NCBI GenBank assembly: GCA_951802425.1
Contig: OX637805.1
Span: forward strand, 1,488,001 to 1,552,000
Source: Clavaria fumosa
Taxonomy: Eukaryota > Basidiomycota > Agaricomycetes > Agaricales > Clavariaceae
Direction of reading: 5' to 3'
DNA length: 64,000 nt
Shown here: positions 10,430 through 19,070 of the stretch, in pieces
Layout of the letters: every line of letters starts with the position of its first letter
Numbering within the stretch: position 1 is the stretch's first letter
The notes under the pieces: model-generated
The model's database searches: none
What the model was told of the DNA's origin: nothing
The model's input: the letters and a program-made list of their open reading frames with translations, nothing else
Position numbers and translations under genes: made by a program

Positions 10430-10600
10430 AGCCCCAGCTGCAGCGCCGCCGCCTGTACGCGAAGCAGCCAGCACGAGCGCCAGACCCACCACATCCCGCA
10501 TGTCCGTTGGCCTGATCACCCCGTCGTCCCACAGATGCGCCGTCGAGTAGTACGCGGTCGACTGCGCCTCAATCATCTCCTTCAGCGCAGCATGGTGGCC
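10430..10600 (-). pseudogene. Captured C-terminal fragment of methylcrotonyl-CoA carboxylase beta subunit
   Basis: On the minus strand one frame reads [19 protein letters not shown] followed by [18 protein letters not shown]. This is the conserved C-terminal end of the carboxyltransferase beta chain of acyl-CoA carboxylases. The STARLWDDG-I-P-DTR pattern best fits methylcrotonyl-CoA carboxylase, a mitochondrial enzyme of leucine breakdown. No start, promoter or rest of the enzyme is present, and both sides pass straight into simple-repeat sequence of the foldback arms. I infer capture by the transposon. Propionyl-CoA carboxylase beta is a less likely parent. Confidence 0.7.
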
Positions 10601-10739
10601 ATGATAGCCTGCCAGGTGCGCCCTCCCTCCCTGTAGCAATGGCCCAAGCCCCCAACCGTGGTCACAGACCAATGGTGGGGACTGGGGCCATTGGTAGCAG
10701 CTGGGCAGAGGTGGCAGCAACGGCAGGGCAGGAGCAGCG

Positions 10740-11150
10740 GGGTGGGGAGCGGGCGGCGGGTGGCGGGTGGCGGGTGGCGGCAGAAGGGCGGGCGGCAGGT
10801 GGCAGCAGAAGGGCAGAGGCGGGTGGCAGCAGCAGGGCGGGCGGCGGGTGGCAGCAGCAGGGCGGGCGGCGGGTAGCGGCAGCAGGGCAGGCAGCACGTA
10901 GGTGACGTAGCAGCAGAAGGGCGGGCAGCGGGTGGCAGCAGCAGGGCGGGCGGCGGGCGGCAGGTGGCAGCAGAAGGGCAGAGGCGGGTGGCAGCAGCAG
11001 GGCGGGCGGCGGGTAGCGGCAGCAGGGCAGGCGGCACGTAGGTGACGTAGCAGCAGAAGGGCGGGCGGCGGGTCACCGTGGCGGCAGCAGGGCAGGCGGC
11101 ACGTAGCAGCAGAAGGGCGGGCGGCGGGTGGCGGCAGCAGGGCGGGCAGC
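10740..11150. repeat. GGC/GCA-rich minisatellite, right arm of FB1
   Basis: Units such as GGCAGCAGCAGGGCGGGCGG repeat, with a CACGTAGGTGACGTAGCAGC spacer seen at 10893 and 11035. It is the inverted partner of 8340-8640. The open frames are compositional. Confidence 0.7.
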
Positions 11151-11335
11151 AGGCATCAGCGAGTGGGATGCATGACGGCAGGAGTGTGCATGATGTGTGG
11201 TGGCATCATGCATCATCTCCCTCTGGGTGATGATGCATCCTCACCATTCGCAAACTTACCGTCATCTATGCATCACACACTTACTGTAATTACCATAGAT
11301 TAATGCATTAATTTACTTGAATCGCCTGTGACCAT

Positions 11336-11850
11336 GAGGAAGTAGCTGCGAAGGTGGAATTGACCTCATTAGCAGATCTTCATCGAAAATTGGCTCACAT
11401 CGCACCTGAGACAATCAAGAAGATGGTGAAGGAAGGGATGGTGACAGGGATAGAATTGGACGATTCTGGAGAGCTGACATCTTGTGCATCATGTGAGTAT
11501 GCAAAGATGACGAGGAAGCCTATCCAGAAAGTGTGGTACGACCCTCAGGCGAAGAGATTTGGAGAAGAGATCCATTCTGACCTTTGGGGCCCCTCACCAT
11601 TCCAAACCTTGAATGGACGATCCTACTACTGCTCCTTCATCGATGATTGCACCTGATGGCTTCACCTGAAGCTCCAGCGAACCAAGGACGAGACTTTTGT
11701 GTCCTACAAGGAGTTTGAAGCATGGGCAAAGACTCAGCATGGTGTGGGGATAAAGAGGCTGCGATCTGACTGAGGTGGAGAGTATTTGAGTATAGAATGT
11801 TCCAATCACTTGAAAATTCATGGTACTGAGCGAAGGCTTACCACTCATGA
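11336..11850 (+). pseudogene. Copia-1 pre-integrase and integrase core (truncated)
   Basis: It continues the Copia-1 polyprotein after FB1. The GAG-pre-integrase block has LHRKLAHIAPETIKKM and a CASCEYAKM zinc-binding part. The core has EIHSDLWGPSPFQTL with the first catalytic Asp, then a TGA at 11654-11656 and another at 11771-11773 before GGEYLS. The frame ends at RRLTTHDTP, just where other Copia integrases read on through QQNG, because pol is joined there to LTR-like sequence. The second half of integrase, RT and RNase H are gone. Confidence 0.8.
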
Positions 11851-11854
11851 CACC

Positions 11855-12009
11855 CCAAGTTAACATAATCATCAGATTATGATCTGACATACTTTACATG
11901 TTTGGTTGCAGTGCAACCAAAGGTCTCTGACTGTATCTATGTATCAGTAGTGTAGGAGATCTGGTTGTAGAGCAACTAGACCCTTCTTACTGTAGTTATG
12001 ATTTGCTTT
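11855..12009 (+). repeat. Copia LTR-end and PBS remnant plus unassigned sequence
   Basis: CCCCAAGTTAACATAATCATCAGATTATGATC closely follows the LTR end plus PBS sequence at 6713-6740. The shared CCCCA at the join with pol suggests a microhomology deletion. The rest, to 12009, I cannot assign; it lacks a polypurine tract before the 3' LTR. Confidence 0.55.
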
Positions 12010-12125
12010 TGTTACACCATAGGCACTGCTGGTAGTTACATGACTGTACTTAACCCATGGGGCAAAATCTGGGTGCAGCATCGGTTCTAGTGCTCATTCA
12101 TTGCCCCAAGTTATCATAATCAACA
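12010..12125 (+). repeat. Copia-1 3' LTR
   Basis: TGTTACACC...AATCAACA, with the same length as and nearly identical sequence to 6610-6725. The base after it lies inside the ATPase pseudogene frame. Confidence 0.7.
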
Positions 12126-12396
12126 CAGCCACTGCAAGTGGGAGGATGACTGCTGACAGTCTGTCGGTGAGGTCTTGCAGCGGCACGCATGAGCTCTGCG
12201 CATGCCAGACGAGTTGTGTAATCCTGGCCAAAGAATTCTTGTGCAACGGCCTTGTCGCCTCAACACGCAGGACGCCATCGAGGTTTATTGTCCCCTGCTA
12301 TCACGCAGCTCCCCGGACCTTGGAAACAGCGGCGCTCTCGCCTGTCACAGATGACTCGTCGACATCGCTCGAGCCAGAGAGGACCCACACCATCTG
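12126..12396 (-). pseudogene. Copper-type P-type ATPase, actuator-domain fragment
   Basis: The minus strand encodes DVDESSVTGESAAVSKVRG (TGES coded at about 12334-12345). After a stop and small change it encodes GTINLDGVLRVEATRP, then ITQLVWHAQSS and LTDRLSAVILPLAVAVL. TGES is the dephosphorylation loop of P-type ATPases; the surrounding pattern is that of copper (P1B) pumps such as fungal Ccc2-like proteins. It is the C-terminal continuation of 14980-15263, separated by element A1, and is cut off on its other side by the Copia-1 LTR. Confidence 0.8.
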
Positions 12397-12639
12397 CATC
12401 AGGAAAAGGGGAAATCTCTGAATTTGTCTTATTATTACTTAAACTGTCTTAAAATGGTGAATAAGACACATTCAGACACAAGAGATTAAGACACACTTGA
12501 CTTAGATTAAGACTATCCAATTTATGGATTAGCCTTAGGCTTGTCTTAGGCATGTACTCAAGACAAACCAAGTCACATCAAGTCACTAAGCAGATCATGT
12601 CATTTCAGAAAACCTCAGTAAAACATAGGCAGTGCTACA

Positions 12640-13610
12640 CCATCACCATTCACTGCTGCCGCTGCCGCTGTCATCCGCTGCCGCTGTCGTCCGCTGCCAC
12701 CGCTGCCGCTGTCGTCTGCCGCCGCTGTCGTCCACTGCCGCTGTCGTCCGCTGCCGCCGCTGCTGTCATCTGCTGCCGCCGCCGCTGTCGTCCGCTGCCG
12801 CCATCGCTGTCGTCCGCTGCGGCCGTCGCTGTCATCTGCTGCCACCGCCGCCGTTGTTGTCCGCTGCCACCGCCGCTGTTGTTCGCTGCCGCCGCTGTCA
12901 TCTGCTGCCGCCACTGCCATTACTGTCATTGCCGCCTGCCATTTCTTCACCTGGGGTCATCAGAAAGAAAGAGAGAGAGGGGGGAGGCATCACCTGGGGT
13001 CATCATCGCTGTTTTCGCCAACGTCGTCGTCCACTACGGCTGCCGCTGTCGTGCGATGTTGCCGCTGCTGCTGCTGCTGCTGCTGCCTGCCATTTCTTCA
13101 CCTGGGGTCATCAGAAAGAGAGAGAGAGGGGGGGAGCATCACCTGAGGTCGCCATCGTCGTCCACTGCCACTGCTGCCACTGCCACTGCGGCCGCCGCTG
13201 TTGTCCGCCGCTGCCGTTGCTGTCATTGCCACCTGCCATTTCTTCACCTGGGGTCATCAGGAAGAAAGAGACAGAGAGGGGGGAGGCATCACCTGGGGTC
13301 ATTGTCACTGTTTTCGCTATCGTCGTCATCCACTGCGGCTGCTGCCACCGCTGCCGCTGTCATGAGCTGTTGCCGCTGCTGTTGCCGCCGACGCTGCTGC
13401 TGCTGCCACTGTCGTTGCCATACCATTTCTTCACCTGGGTCATCAGAAAGAGAGAGAGAGGGGGAGCATCACCTGAGGTCGGCGTCGCTGTTTTCGCCAT
13501 CGTCGTCATCCACTGTCGCAGCTGCGGGCTGTCGTCCGCTGCTGCTGCTGCCGCCGCCGCCATCACCGCCTGCTGGTCGCTGCCGCTATGACTACTAGCC
13601 ACCACCGCCG
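12640..13610. repeat. Tandem GCT/GCC arrays with spliced-looking GA spacers in A1
   Basis: Four units of about 150-200 bp occur. Each has a (GCTGCC)n-type array followed by a conserved block, CATTTCTTCACCTGGGGTCA, and a GA-rich tract (near 12940, 13090, 13235 and 13420). Long ORFs in several frames (Cys/Arg/Ala-rich) are by-products of the trinucleotide repeats. Confidence 0.75.
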
Positions 13611-13652
13611 TGGTTGTCGTCTGTCATTGTTGGCGGTGATGGGTAGAGCAAG

Positions 13653-13740
13653 GGGGCATGTCGGACTTCAAAGAAATTTCAACATATGATCACATGATCC
13701 TATGTCACACTTTTTTAAACTTCAAGTCCGATGCTTGCTC
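13653..13740. repeat. Small inverted repeat in A1
   Basis: GTCGGACTTCAAAG near 13660 and its near-inverse CTTCAAGTCCGATG near 13722 bracket about 50 bp of AT-rich sequence. It may be a tiny MITE or a chance hairpin. Confidence 0.3.
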
Positions 13741-14098
13741 GTCCGAAACTCCTGCGATGCGACAGCCATCCTTGGACGGTTCACGGAACGTTACGCCCTC
13801 ACCCTCCCCATCCTCCCTCGCTGCCCTGCCCAACCCTCCACCATCTCGACTTTTGGTCGCGCTCGCTCTCCACTGAGGAACCGCTTGAAGGTGGCTGTGG
13901 CACCCTGTGTCGAGCGGCGGCAGCGACCAGCAGCATGTGGCGGCAGTGATTGCGACCAGTAGCAGTGGTGCGGCAACCACAAGGAAGCGGTGACCAGCAG
14001 CAGTAGCGGCAATCACAAAAGGCAGCGGCGGCAAAGCAGGAACAGCGGCAGCAGCAGCAAAAGCGGCGGGAGCGGGGGCAGCGGCAATCGCTGTGCAC

Positions 14099-14459
14099 GC
14101 GATGGACGAAGGTCTAGGTTCTCAGCCGAGAGATATGTACTGGAAGTAAGTTACCATCGGATTCTTCAACCACGCAGGTCTCATTACTGTATTGTTCTGT
14201 CCCAGTGCAACAGGCACGACGAAGTGAGTATCTTTACATCCTGTCGCCCTCTCAACCTAACGAGCATGCTATTCTGCAGTTTCACCTTGGCACTCTTGTT
14301 TCCACGGACGCGCCTCCGTCGCCTCCCCCAGCGGTGGTTCACAATAATAATGAGGATCCATTCCTTACCCCGAATCGATGGAACTCCGCTGTGCTGACCA
14401 AGATCGACCAGATGTCTCATGACACTTACACCTTCCGGTTTGGACTCCAACATCCCGGC
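14099..14459 (+). pseudogene. Captured nitrate-reductase-like fragment with introns
   Basis: An exon to 14145 reads DEGLGSQPRDMYW. An intron (14146-14205, GTAAGT...CCCAG) leads to an 18-bp exon giving NATGTTN, which recalls the NATGMMNN signature of the molybdenum-cofactor dimerisation domain with ATG-ATG changed to ACG-ACG. A second donor, GTGAGT, lies at 14224. Further on, HAILQFHLGTLVSTDAP resembles the end of the cytochrome b5 domain, and RWNSAVLTKIDQMSHDTYTF the start of the FAD domain. The order Moco, b5, FAD is that of fungal nitrate reductase. The middle is missing and frames do not join, so it is a fragment. Confidence 0.65.
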
Positions 14460-14740
14460 GGCGGCAGCAGGGCGTGTCGCCGCCATCCTACCCGCAGCTG
14501 CAGCAATGACAGCGGCGGCGACGGCGGCAGAGCAACGGCGGCGGCGGCGGTGGCGGCAGTAGTGGCAATGGCGGAGGCTGCAGCAGCGGCAGCAGCAATA
14601 GCGGTAACGGCGGAGGCGGCGGCGGCAGCAACAGCGCGGCAGCGGCAACAGCGGCGGCAGAAACAGTGGTGGTGGCGGCGACATCAGCAAAGCAGTAGCA
14701 GCGGCGGCGGCGGCGGCAGAGCAACGGGGGGGCAATTTAT
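14460..14740. repeat. GGCGGC/GCAGCG trinucleotide array in A1
   Basis: A compositional array (GCAGCGGCGGCGG etc.) directly abuts the captured fragment on its 3' side. Ala, Gly and Ser-rich frames are repeat by-products. Confidence 0.7.
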
Positions 14741-14979
14741 TATTATCTCCACCTTTCATCTTTGTTTCCTTCAGTTGGACTTATATTAACTTAATGTGCC
14801 TTGCCATACATTGTAGAATGGACTTTGACTTTAACCCCTTATTCTGTACTTAACAAAATGTTTACTAAGACACCGTCAGGATGACTAGAGTGTCTTAGAT
14901 GCCTTAATTGTCTTAAACTCAATTCTAAGTCCACTAAGTCACCCTAAGTAACCCTCAGAGATTTCCCTTCTTCCTGATG

Positions 14980-15263
14980 TGTGACGATGCGTGTGTTCGG
15001 GAGAATCTCAATGCAGTCGCCGTAGTGCAAGAGCCGAGAGTCGACTGTACAGCTCGTCTCACTCTCGACCACGTCTCGAAGAATGGCGCCGAGAAAGGCA
15101 TGTGTGCGGCTTGAAATGCATATGCGACGACAGAGAAGACGTACAACATGAATGTGCTGACAGCTGCGAGAACGTTCAGGTCTACCTGGTGGATGAAGAG
15201 GACAGAACACACAGAGGCCCCATACATTATGTTGATCACAATGAAGATGATATGTTCATACAA
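14980..15263 (-). pseudogene. Copper-type P-type ATPase, transmembrane and loop fragment
   Basis: The minus strand gives a hydrophobic helix (VLAAVSTFMLYVFSVVAYAF) followed by HMPFSAPFFET. After a frame change it gives SRLLHYGDCIEILPNTRIVT, which abuts A1. The GD-x(2)-E-x-LPNTRI pattern directly precedes the DG and TGES motifs in P1B copper ATPases, and these lie beyond A1 at 12334-12396. The gene is thus split by A1, frameshifted and missing its metal-binding and catalytic domains. The far N-terminal end overlaps the hAT remnant at 15237. Confidence 0.75.
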
Positions 15264-15419
15264 AATTTGCTGTAGACTTCTTGTCCATTTTCACTACAAA
15301 GCCTGGGACTGGCCTGAGCCCTCAACTAGGGCCCGGCTCACAATTTATCCAAGCCTGAGCCTGGTCAAGCTGAGCCCAAGCCTGGGCTTTTGAGCCAAGC
15401 CGGGCCCTGTACATCACTA
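15237..15419. mobile_element. B2: right-end remnant of a hAT-like MITE
   Basis: It matches 22490-22669 (right end of B1) closely: ACTTCTTGTCCATTTTCACT, the CCCGGGC-rich block and the end CCCTGTACATCACTA. The left half is absent. Compared with B1, CpG sites are changed to TpG/CpA (GCTCGCAA to GCTCACAA). Confidence 0.75.
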
Positions 15420-15665
15420 GTTGTTGTAGGGCTAGCTCCAATACATATACTACTCCATAGTAAAATGCCTGGTCCACAACCTATGGGGGCTATAGCCAAG
15501 ACTACTGTAGCTACGGGCCAGACTACAGTAGCTACAGCCAAGGTACAGTAGACTGCAGTAGTTTGGCTGTCACTACCATATGCTATGTTGTCCTATCATG
15601 ATAGATCAAGCAGCATAATCTATGGAGTCTACATATATTTGAGCTAGCTACAGCCCTACCACAAC
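15420..15665. mobile_element. MITE C: 246-bp TA-target MITE
   Basis: Inverted ends GTTGTTGTAGGGC...CTCCATAG and, on the reverse strand, GTTGTGGTAGGGC...CTCCATAG. They are flanked by TA on both sides (15418-15419 and 15666-15667), as in Tc1/mariner-derived MITEs. The left TA is the last TA of the hAT remnant B2, so it inserted into B2's tip. Confidence 0.65.
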
Positions 15666-15667
15666 TA

Positions 15668-16036
15668 TGTTGTCTACATTGGCCAATGTTGCATATCCTT
15701 TTTTTGCTGATGTATATTGTACTGTAGTCGCCGCAGTCACACCCGACATACTGCATTTCAGACGTCGCTGCACCGCTCATTAGGCAATACTTTTCTAGGT
15801 TTGATACTGCCTCGCTTTGTTGTACAATCCAAGGCTCCACACGGGAGGTATGCCTCATGCCCTCTGAGAGGCACATAATTTTTCTTCTTAGACGGCAGCG
15901 CCTTCCAGATGTCAAGAAATTTTTATCTGCACCGCACACGTCAATATGTGAAACGTAATGCTGAATGCTACAAACTAGATACATGCGCGGGTGAGCAAGT
16001 AGCAGTTATTCGAACAATCAGAGACTGAGAAACAAC
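15668..16036. other. No recognisable gene
   Basis: A minus-strand frame is open to about 15984, but it shows no family signature and overlaps MITE C. I see no further structure. Confidence 0.4.
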
Positions 16037-16565
16037 CTAACTCCCACTTCCGCCCCGCTTCTTGTCCACCAAATCCTTGATGTTCTCGATAAGGCGCTTC
16101 AGGTACTTCAACCCCATCCCAGAGTCGTTCAAAAGTTCCCCGCAATTATTTTCATTGGGCTCCATGTTCATAACATCCGTCTTCGGGTTGTACCTGTAGA
16201 AATGAAGGCGAGGCCCGTATGCGCTGGCTCCATAAAGGACAGGGAAGTATGTATCTTGACGTAGCTGCTTGAATTTGCTCTCCATCTGCTCCCCCCTGGT
16301 CTCAGAGTAGCTGACGGATCCGTGGAATGGTTCGATATCCAGAAGGAAGACCGCCCGGTGACGGACCTCGACGACCAAAGCCGTGCCAACATACTTTCCC
16401 TCTGGCGAGACTCGTTTAAGATCTGGGAACTTGCGAACCACATTGTACGGGCCGTTGACAGAGAAGAATGTGTAGAGTAGCCGTGTGTATGGTTGGTACC
16501 ACACAGACTCGGTCGCCACGGGGTGAGTGAAGGAGGACCTGAAATCTTCCCATGGCTCCGTTGGA
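16037..16565 (-). CDS. Uncharacterised basidiomycete protein, C-terminal exon
   Basis: The minus-strand reading starts AIPDPTEPWEDFRSSFTHP and continues with WYQPYTRLLYTFFSVNGPY, GTALVVEVRHRAVFLLDIEP and YGASAYGPRLHFYRYNPKT, ending KRGGSGS. From memory this fits a common uncharacterised Agaricomycete family in which the VFLLDIEP position often reads FxLELKPP, faintly like a nuclease-fold core; the Lys is absent here. No ATG suits the start, so upstream exons are expected. AFEHFIDVLSDPV at about 16580-16620 is a candidate. Function unknown. Confidence 0.5.
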
Positions 16566-16569
16566 TCAG

Positions 16570-17480
16570 GGATAGCTTTACAGAGACTGGGTCAGAGAGA
16601 ACGTCAATGAAGTGCTCAAAGGCAAGTAGCTTACATCTGCCCTGAGCACTGTCTACAGAATAGCTACTCCGGTGATCCGGGGAGGGAGAGCGAGAGCGAG
16701 AGTAAGAGCGAGAATCAGAAAGCGAATTGTCTGAGTAAAGATTATCAGAGCCTATGCTACAAAGCAGATCGGGTTTGAGCAGACTTACACTCGGTCCTCA
16801 GGCTCTCTCTGCTCGCTAGGAAGCAGATCAGCTACGAATGGCGCCCTAAATGTTCACAAAGCACGTACTAACTGGTGGGAGCGGCATGATGAAGTTGACT
16901 AGTTGGCTTCAACGGAGGTATGATCGAGCTGTTGAGACATGATTTGGCGGCGGTGACTTCCGAGTATCGTACGGCCCTTGTCAATGGACGACATGTGGAA
17001 GAGTAATAAAAGGTCTCATGATTCGATTCAAAAGAGCACAACGGCCACTTCAAGACCGATATGCAGTGTAGGCACTTGTTAACATAGGCGCTGGGTAATC
17101 GACATTCAGTCAGTCACGCAACTACGCACGAGCAGCGTCGCGAGCGATGTTAGGCACAGCAGGCCTCTTGGTTCCGCACATATATGTTTCGCAGAAAATA
17201 AATCGTGCTTCGATGCAAACCATCCTGTGCATTGCCGAATTTTTGGGCTGACTGATCATGGTCTTATTATAATCTAGCGCCGAAGATGTCAAAGAGGCTA
17301 TGATGTGCTGATGTGCGGTTTGCCATACTGAGACCTTGCATGAGGCCAGGGCCGCACGTTTTGATGGTGGTACGACTCACATCTCACGCTTGTCAAGTGA
17401 GTGTGCAGACCAGTGCCCAGACTTGATTTTTATCATGGCGCAGTTGACAGATGACTTTGACAAGCACCCGCGTGAATGCC
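16570..17480 (-). other. Possible upstream exons and flank of the 16037 gene; partly repeated
   Basis: Short minus-strand open stretches occur, for example 16868-17053 starting MKWPLCSFESNHETF. I cannot join them with confidence. Bases 17285-17405 are repeated at 21545-21665 in the same orientation. Confidence 0.3.
17285..17405. repeat. Copy 1 of a 120-bp direct repeat (copy 2 at 21545-21665)
   Basis: It shares GATGTCAAAGAGGCT, TGAGACCTTGCATGAGGCC and GGTACGACTCACATCTCACG with 21545-21665, at roughly 93% by eye. The two copies flank A2 and look like a duplicated gene piece. Confidence 0.7.
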
Positions 17481-17492
17481 GATGAGTGCATT

Positions 17493-17900
17493 CTAGGCTA
17501 AACACCGACAGAGGGAGGTCGTGTCCTGGGCATTTTGTGACCGTATGACAAACCATTTCCTGTAGAACTGTATCGCTTTAGCGCCAGAGCGAATTGTTTC
17601 TCGGCTGAAATCATACACCGAGGGAATTCTCTGTCTTTTCCGAGAGCAACTCCAAAGCATCGCGAAGGGACGTGTGGATTGGAAATTAATTCTACCATTA
17701 GAATTATATGCCTCAGTCCAGCAGATAGCCGCCTTGACGGGGAGGGGGGCCGTGTCGGAAGCAACACACATCTCGTTTCCCTTGCTGGTTTCAGCGTCAT
17801 GGATTTCGACTTCCACGCCTGAACCCGTACAGCGAGACACCATCGCATTGACGTAGCAAAGGAGAAAATGTGCTCATGCCTGAATACAAGGTTCCACATT
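17493..17900 (-). pseudogene. Hypothetical host gene fragment left of A2
   Basis: A minus-strand frame reads VSRCTGSGVEVEIHDAETSK and on through EMCVASDTAPLPVKAAICW to a stop at 17493. Upstream, GCCA followed by GTGAGT (minus strand, at 17932-17940) and an ATTCAG acceptor near 17878 suggest an intron that begins right beside A2. The family is not recognised. It may be the continuation of 20660-21157 across A2. Confidence 0.35.
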
Positions 17901-18349
17901 GTTAATATCACATGCAACATGCAGAAGCATACTCACTGGCCATCAGGAAAAGTGCAAAGTGACTTAGGCAGTCTTAGACCTGTCTTATGTTGGATTTAAG
18001 AAAAATTAAGACAAGTTGGACTAAGACGAGACTGTCTTAGTCTAAGACAATCCAATTTTCCAGATTTGTCTTAGATACATCTTAATAATCTTGGCAGGCC
18101 TTAATGATTCTTAGCATCTGGCAGACCAAGAGGTATCAAGTATAATTAAGAGCTGAAAGTTAGCCTTACAGCTACTGAATCTGACTGAAACCTGTCTTAA
18201 ACACCTAAAACTTTCTTGACCAGAACTTGGCCAAACTTCAATGATCTTAATCCTCAAATTAGACTCAACTTATTAGTATTCAAGTAGTTATTAAGACAAA
18301 TGTTCTTAATGAAGTACAGTCAAGTACACATGAGAACATATAAGGAGCC

Positions 18350-18745
18350 GCCGCCGCTGCTGCTATTGCTCCGCCGCCGCCGCCGCCGTTCCTGCTGCTG
18401 CCGCCATCGCTGCCACCGCTGCTGCTGTTGTTGTCGTCATCGCTGCCGCCGCTGCTGTTGCTGCTGCCGTCGCTGCCGCTGCCGCTGCTGTTGCTGCCGC
18501 TGCCGCCGCCACCGCCGCCGCCGTCGCTTTGCTGCTGCTGCCGCCGTTGCTGCTGTTGCTCCGTTGCCGCCGCCACCGCCGTTGCTGCTGCTGCCGCTGC
18601 CGCCGTTGCTCCGTCGCAGCCGTTGCTGCTGCTGCTGCCGCCGCCGCCGCCGTCGATGTTGCTGCTGCCGCCCCCGCCGCCGCCGCCATCGATGTTGCTG
18701 CCGCTGCTGCCGCCGTCGATGTTGCTGCCGCCGCCATTGCGCCTT
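18350..18745. repeat. GCC/GCT trinucleotide array in A2
   Basis: Nearly pure GCT, GCC and GTC triplets. Poly-Leu, poly-Cys/Arg and poly-Ala frames result from the array and are not called as genes. Confidence 0.85.
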
Positions 18746-18899
18746 CACCATCACTCTGTAGATAATAAAAAATGAAAAGAATATGAACAAAAAGGGAGAG
18801 GACGCACCTGATGGACCCTCCCTGAGGGTGCCGCCGCCGTCGTTGTTGTCACCGGAGGAGAAAGAGGGGGAGAGGGCCGCCGCCGCCACCGTCATCGCT

Positions 18900-19070
18900 G
18901 GAGGAGAGAGGGTGAGGGTGAAGGTGCCGCCGTCGTCGTCGCTGGAGGTGAGGGTGAGGGTGCCTTCGCCATTGTCGTCGTTGCTGGTGGTGAGGGTGAG
19001 GGTGCCGTTGTCGTTGCTGGGGATGAGATAGAGGGAGGAGAGAGAGAGAGGTGAGGGTGAGGGTGCCGCC
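18900..19070 (+). repeat. GGTGAGGGTGAGGGT minisatellite with GCCGTCGTC blocks
   Basis: Five or six units each have GAGGTGAGGGTGAGGGTGCC followed by CGTCGTCGTTGCTGG. The same array in A3 (33170-33290) has many CpG sites changed. Confidence 0.75.

Larger units (their letters stand above)
8252..11330. mobile_element. FB1: 3.08-kb foldback-like element in Copia-1
   Basis: The ends start CACATGAGG and, on the reverse strand, CACAGGCG. They share a degenerate terminal inverted repeat with TGATGCAT, GGTAATTAC and GACGGTAAGTT blocks in the same order. The flanking duplication is ACCAT (8247-8251, 11331-11335), or TGACCAT if the right end is two bases shorter. Larger inverted arms lie inside: GCC-rich blocks at 8340-8640 against 10740-11150, and 9370-9780 against 10215-10735, leaving a centre of about 430 bp. 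There is no transposase ORF, so it is non-autonomous. It carries a captured gene fragment and a nested palindromic MITE. Confidence 0.75.
6610..12125 (+). mobile_element. Copia-1: broken Ty1/Copia element lacking RT and RNase H
   Basis: The short LTRs, about 116 bp (6610-6725 and 12010-12125), differ at only a few positions. The body holds gag-protease (6794-8263), a foldback insertion (8252-11330) and the integrase start (11336-11850). It then jumps into LTR-end-like sequence at about 11857. RT and RNase H are missing. The bases flanking the two LTRs do not match (TTGAC versus CAGCC), so a rearrangement rather than a simple insertion joined the ends. Confidence 0.75.
12397..14979. mobile_element. 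A1: 2.58-kb non-autonomous TIR element with captured gene piece
   Basis: The terminal inverted repeats start CATCAGGAAAAGGGGAAATC (12397) and, on the reverse strand from 14979, CATCAGGAAGAAGGGAAATC. They match at 23 of 25 positions. TG follows on the right and precedes on the left, and excising the element with one copy restores the ATPase reading (RIVT-DG), so the duplication is about 2 bp. Subterminal regions are full of GTCTTA/TAAGAC motifs. Inside are four GCT/GCC array units, an Ala-rich GCA/GCG array and a nitrate-reductase-like fragment. There is no transposase. A 2-bp duplication and subterminal repeats suggest a CACTA-like (CMC) group; this is inference. Confidence 0.75.

Noticed and set aside
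12552..13598. Long ORFs (over 300 residues) rich in Cys, Arg, Ser and Ala in A1
   Set aside because: They follow trinucleotide arrays, and several frames on both strands stay open at once, which is compositional.
18300..18775. Poly-Leu, poly-Cys/Arg and poly-Ala ORFs in A2
   Set aside because: Nearly pure GCC/GCT/GTC triplets; no non-repetitive protein signal.
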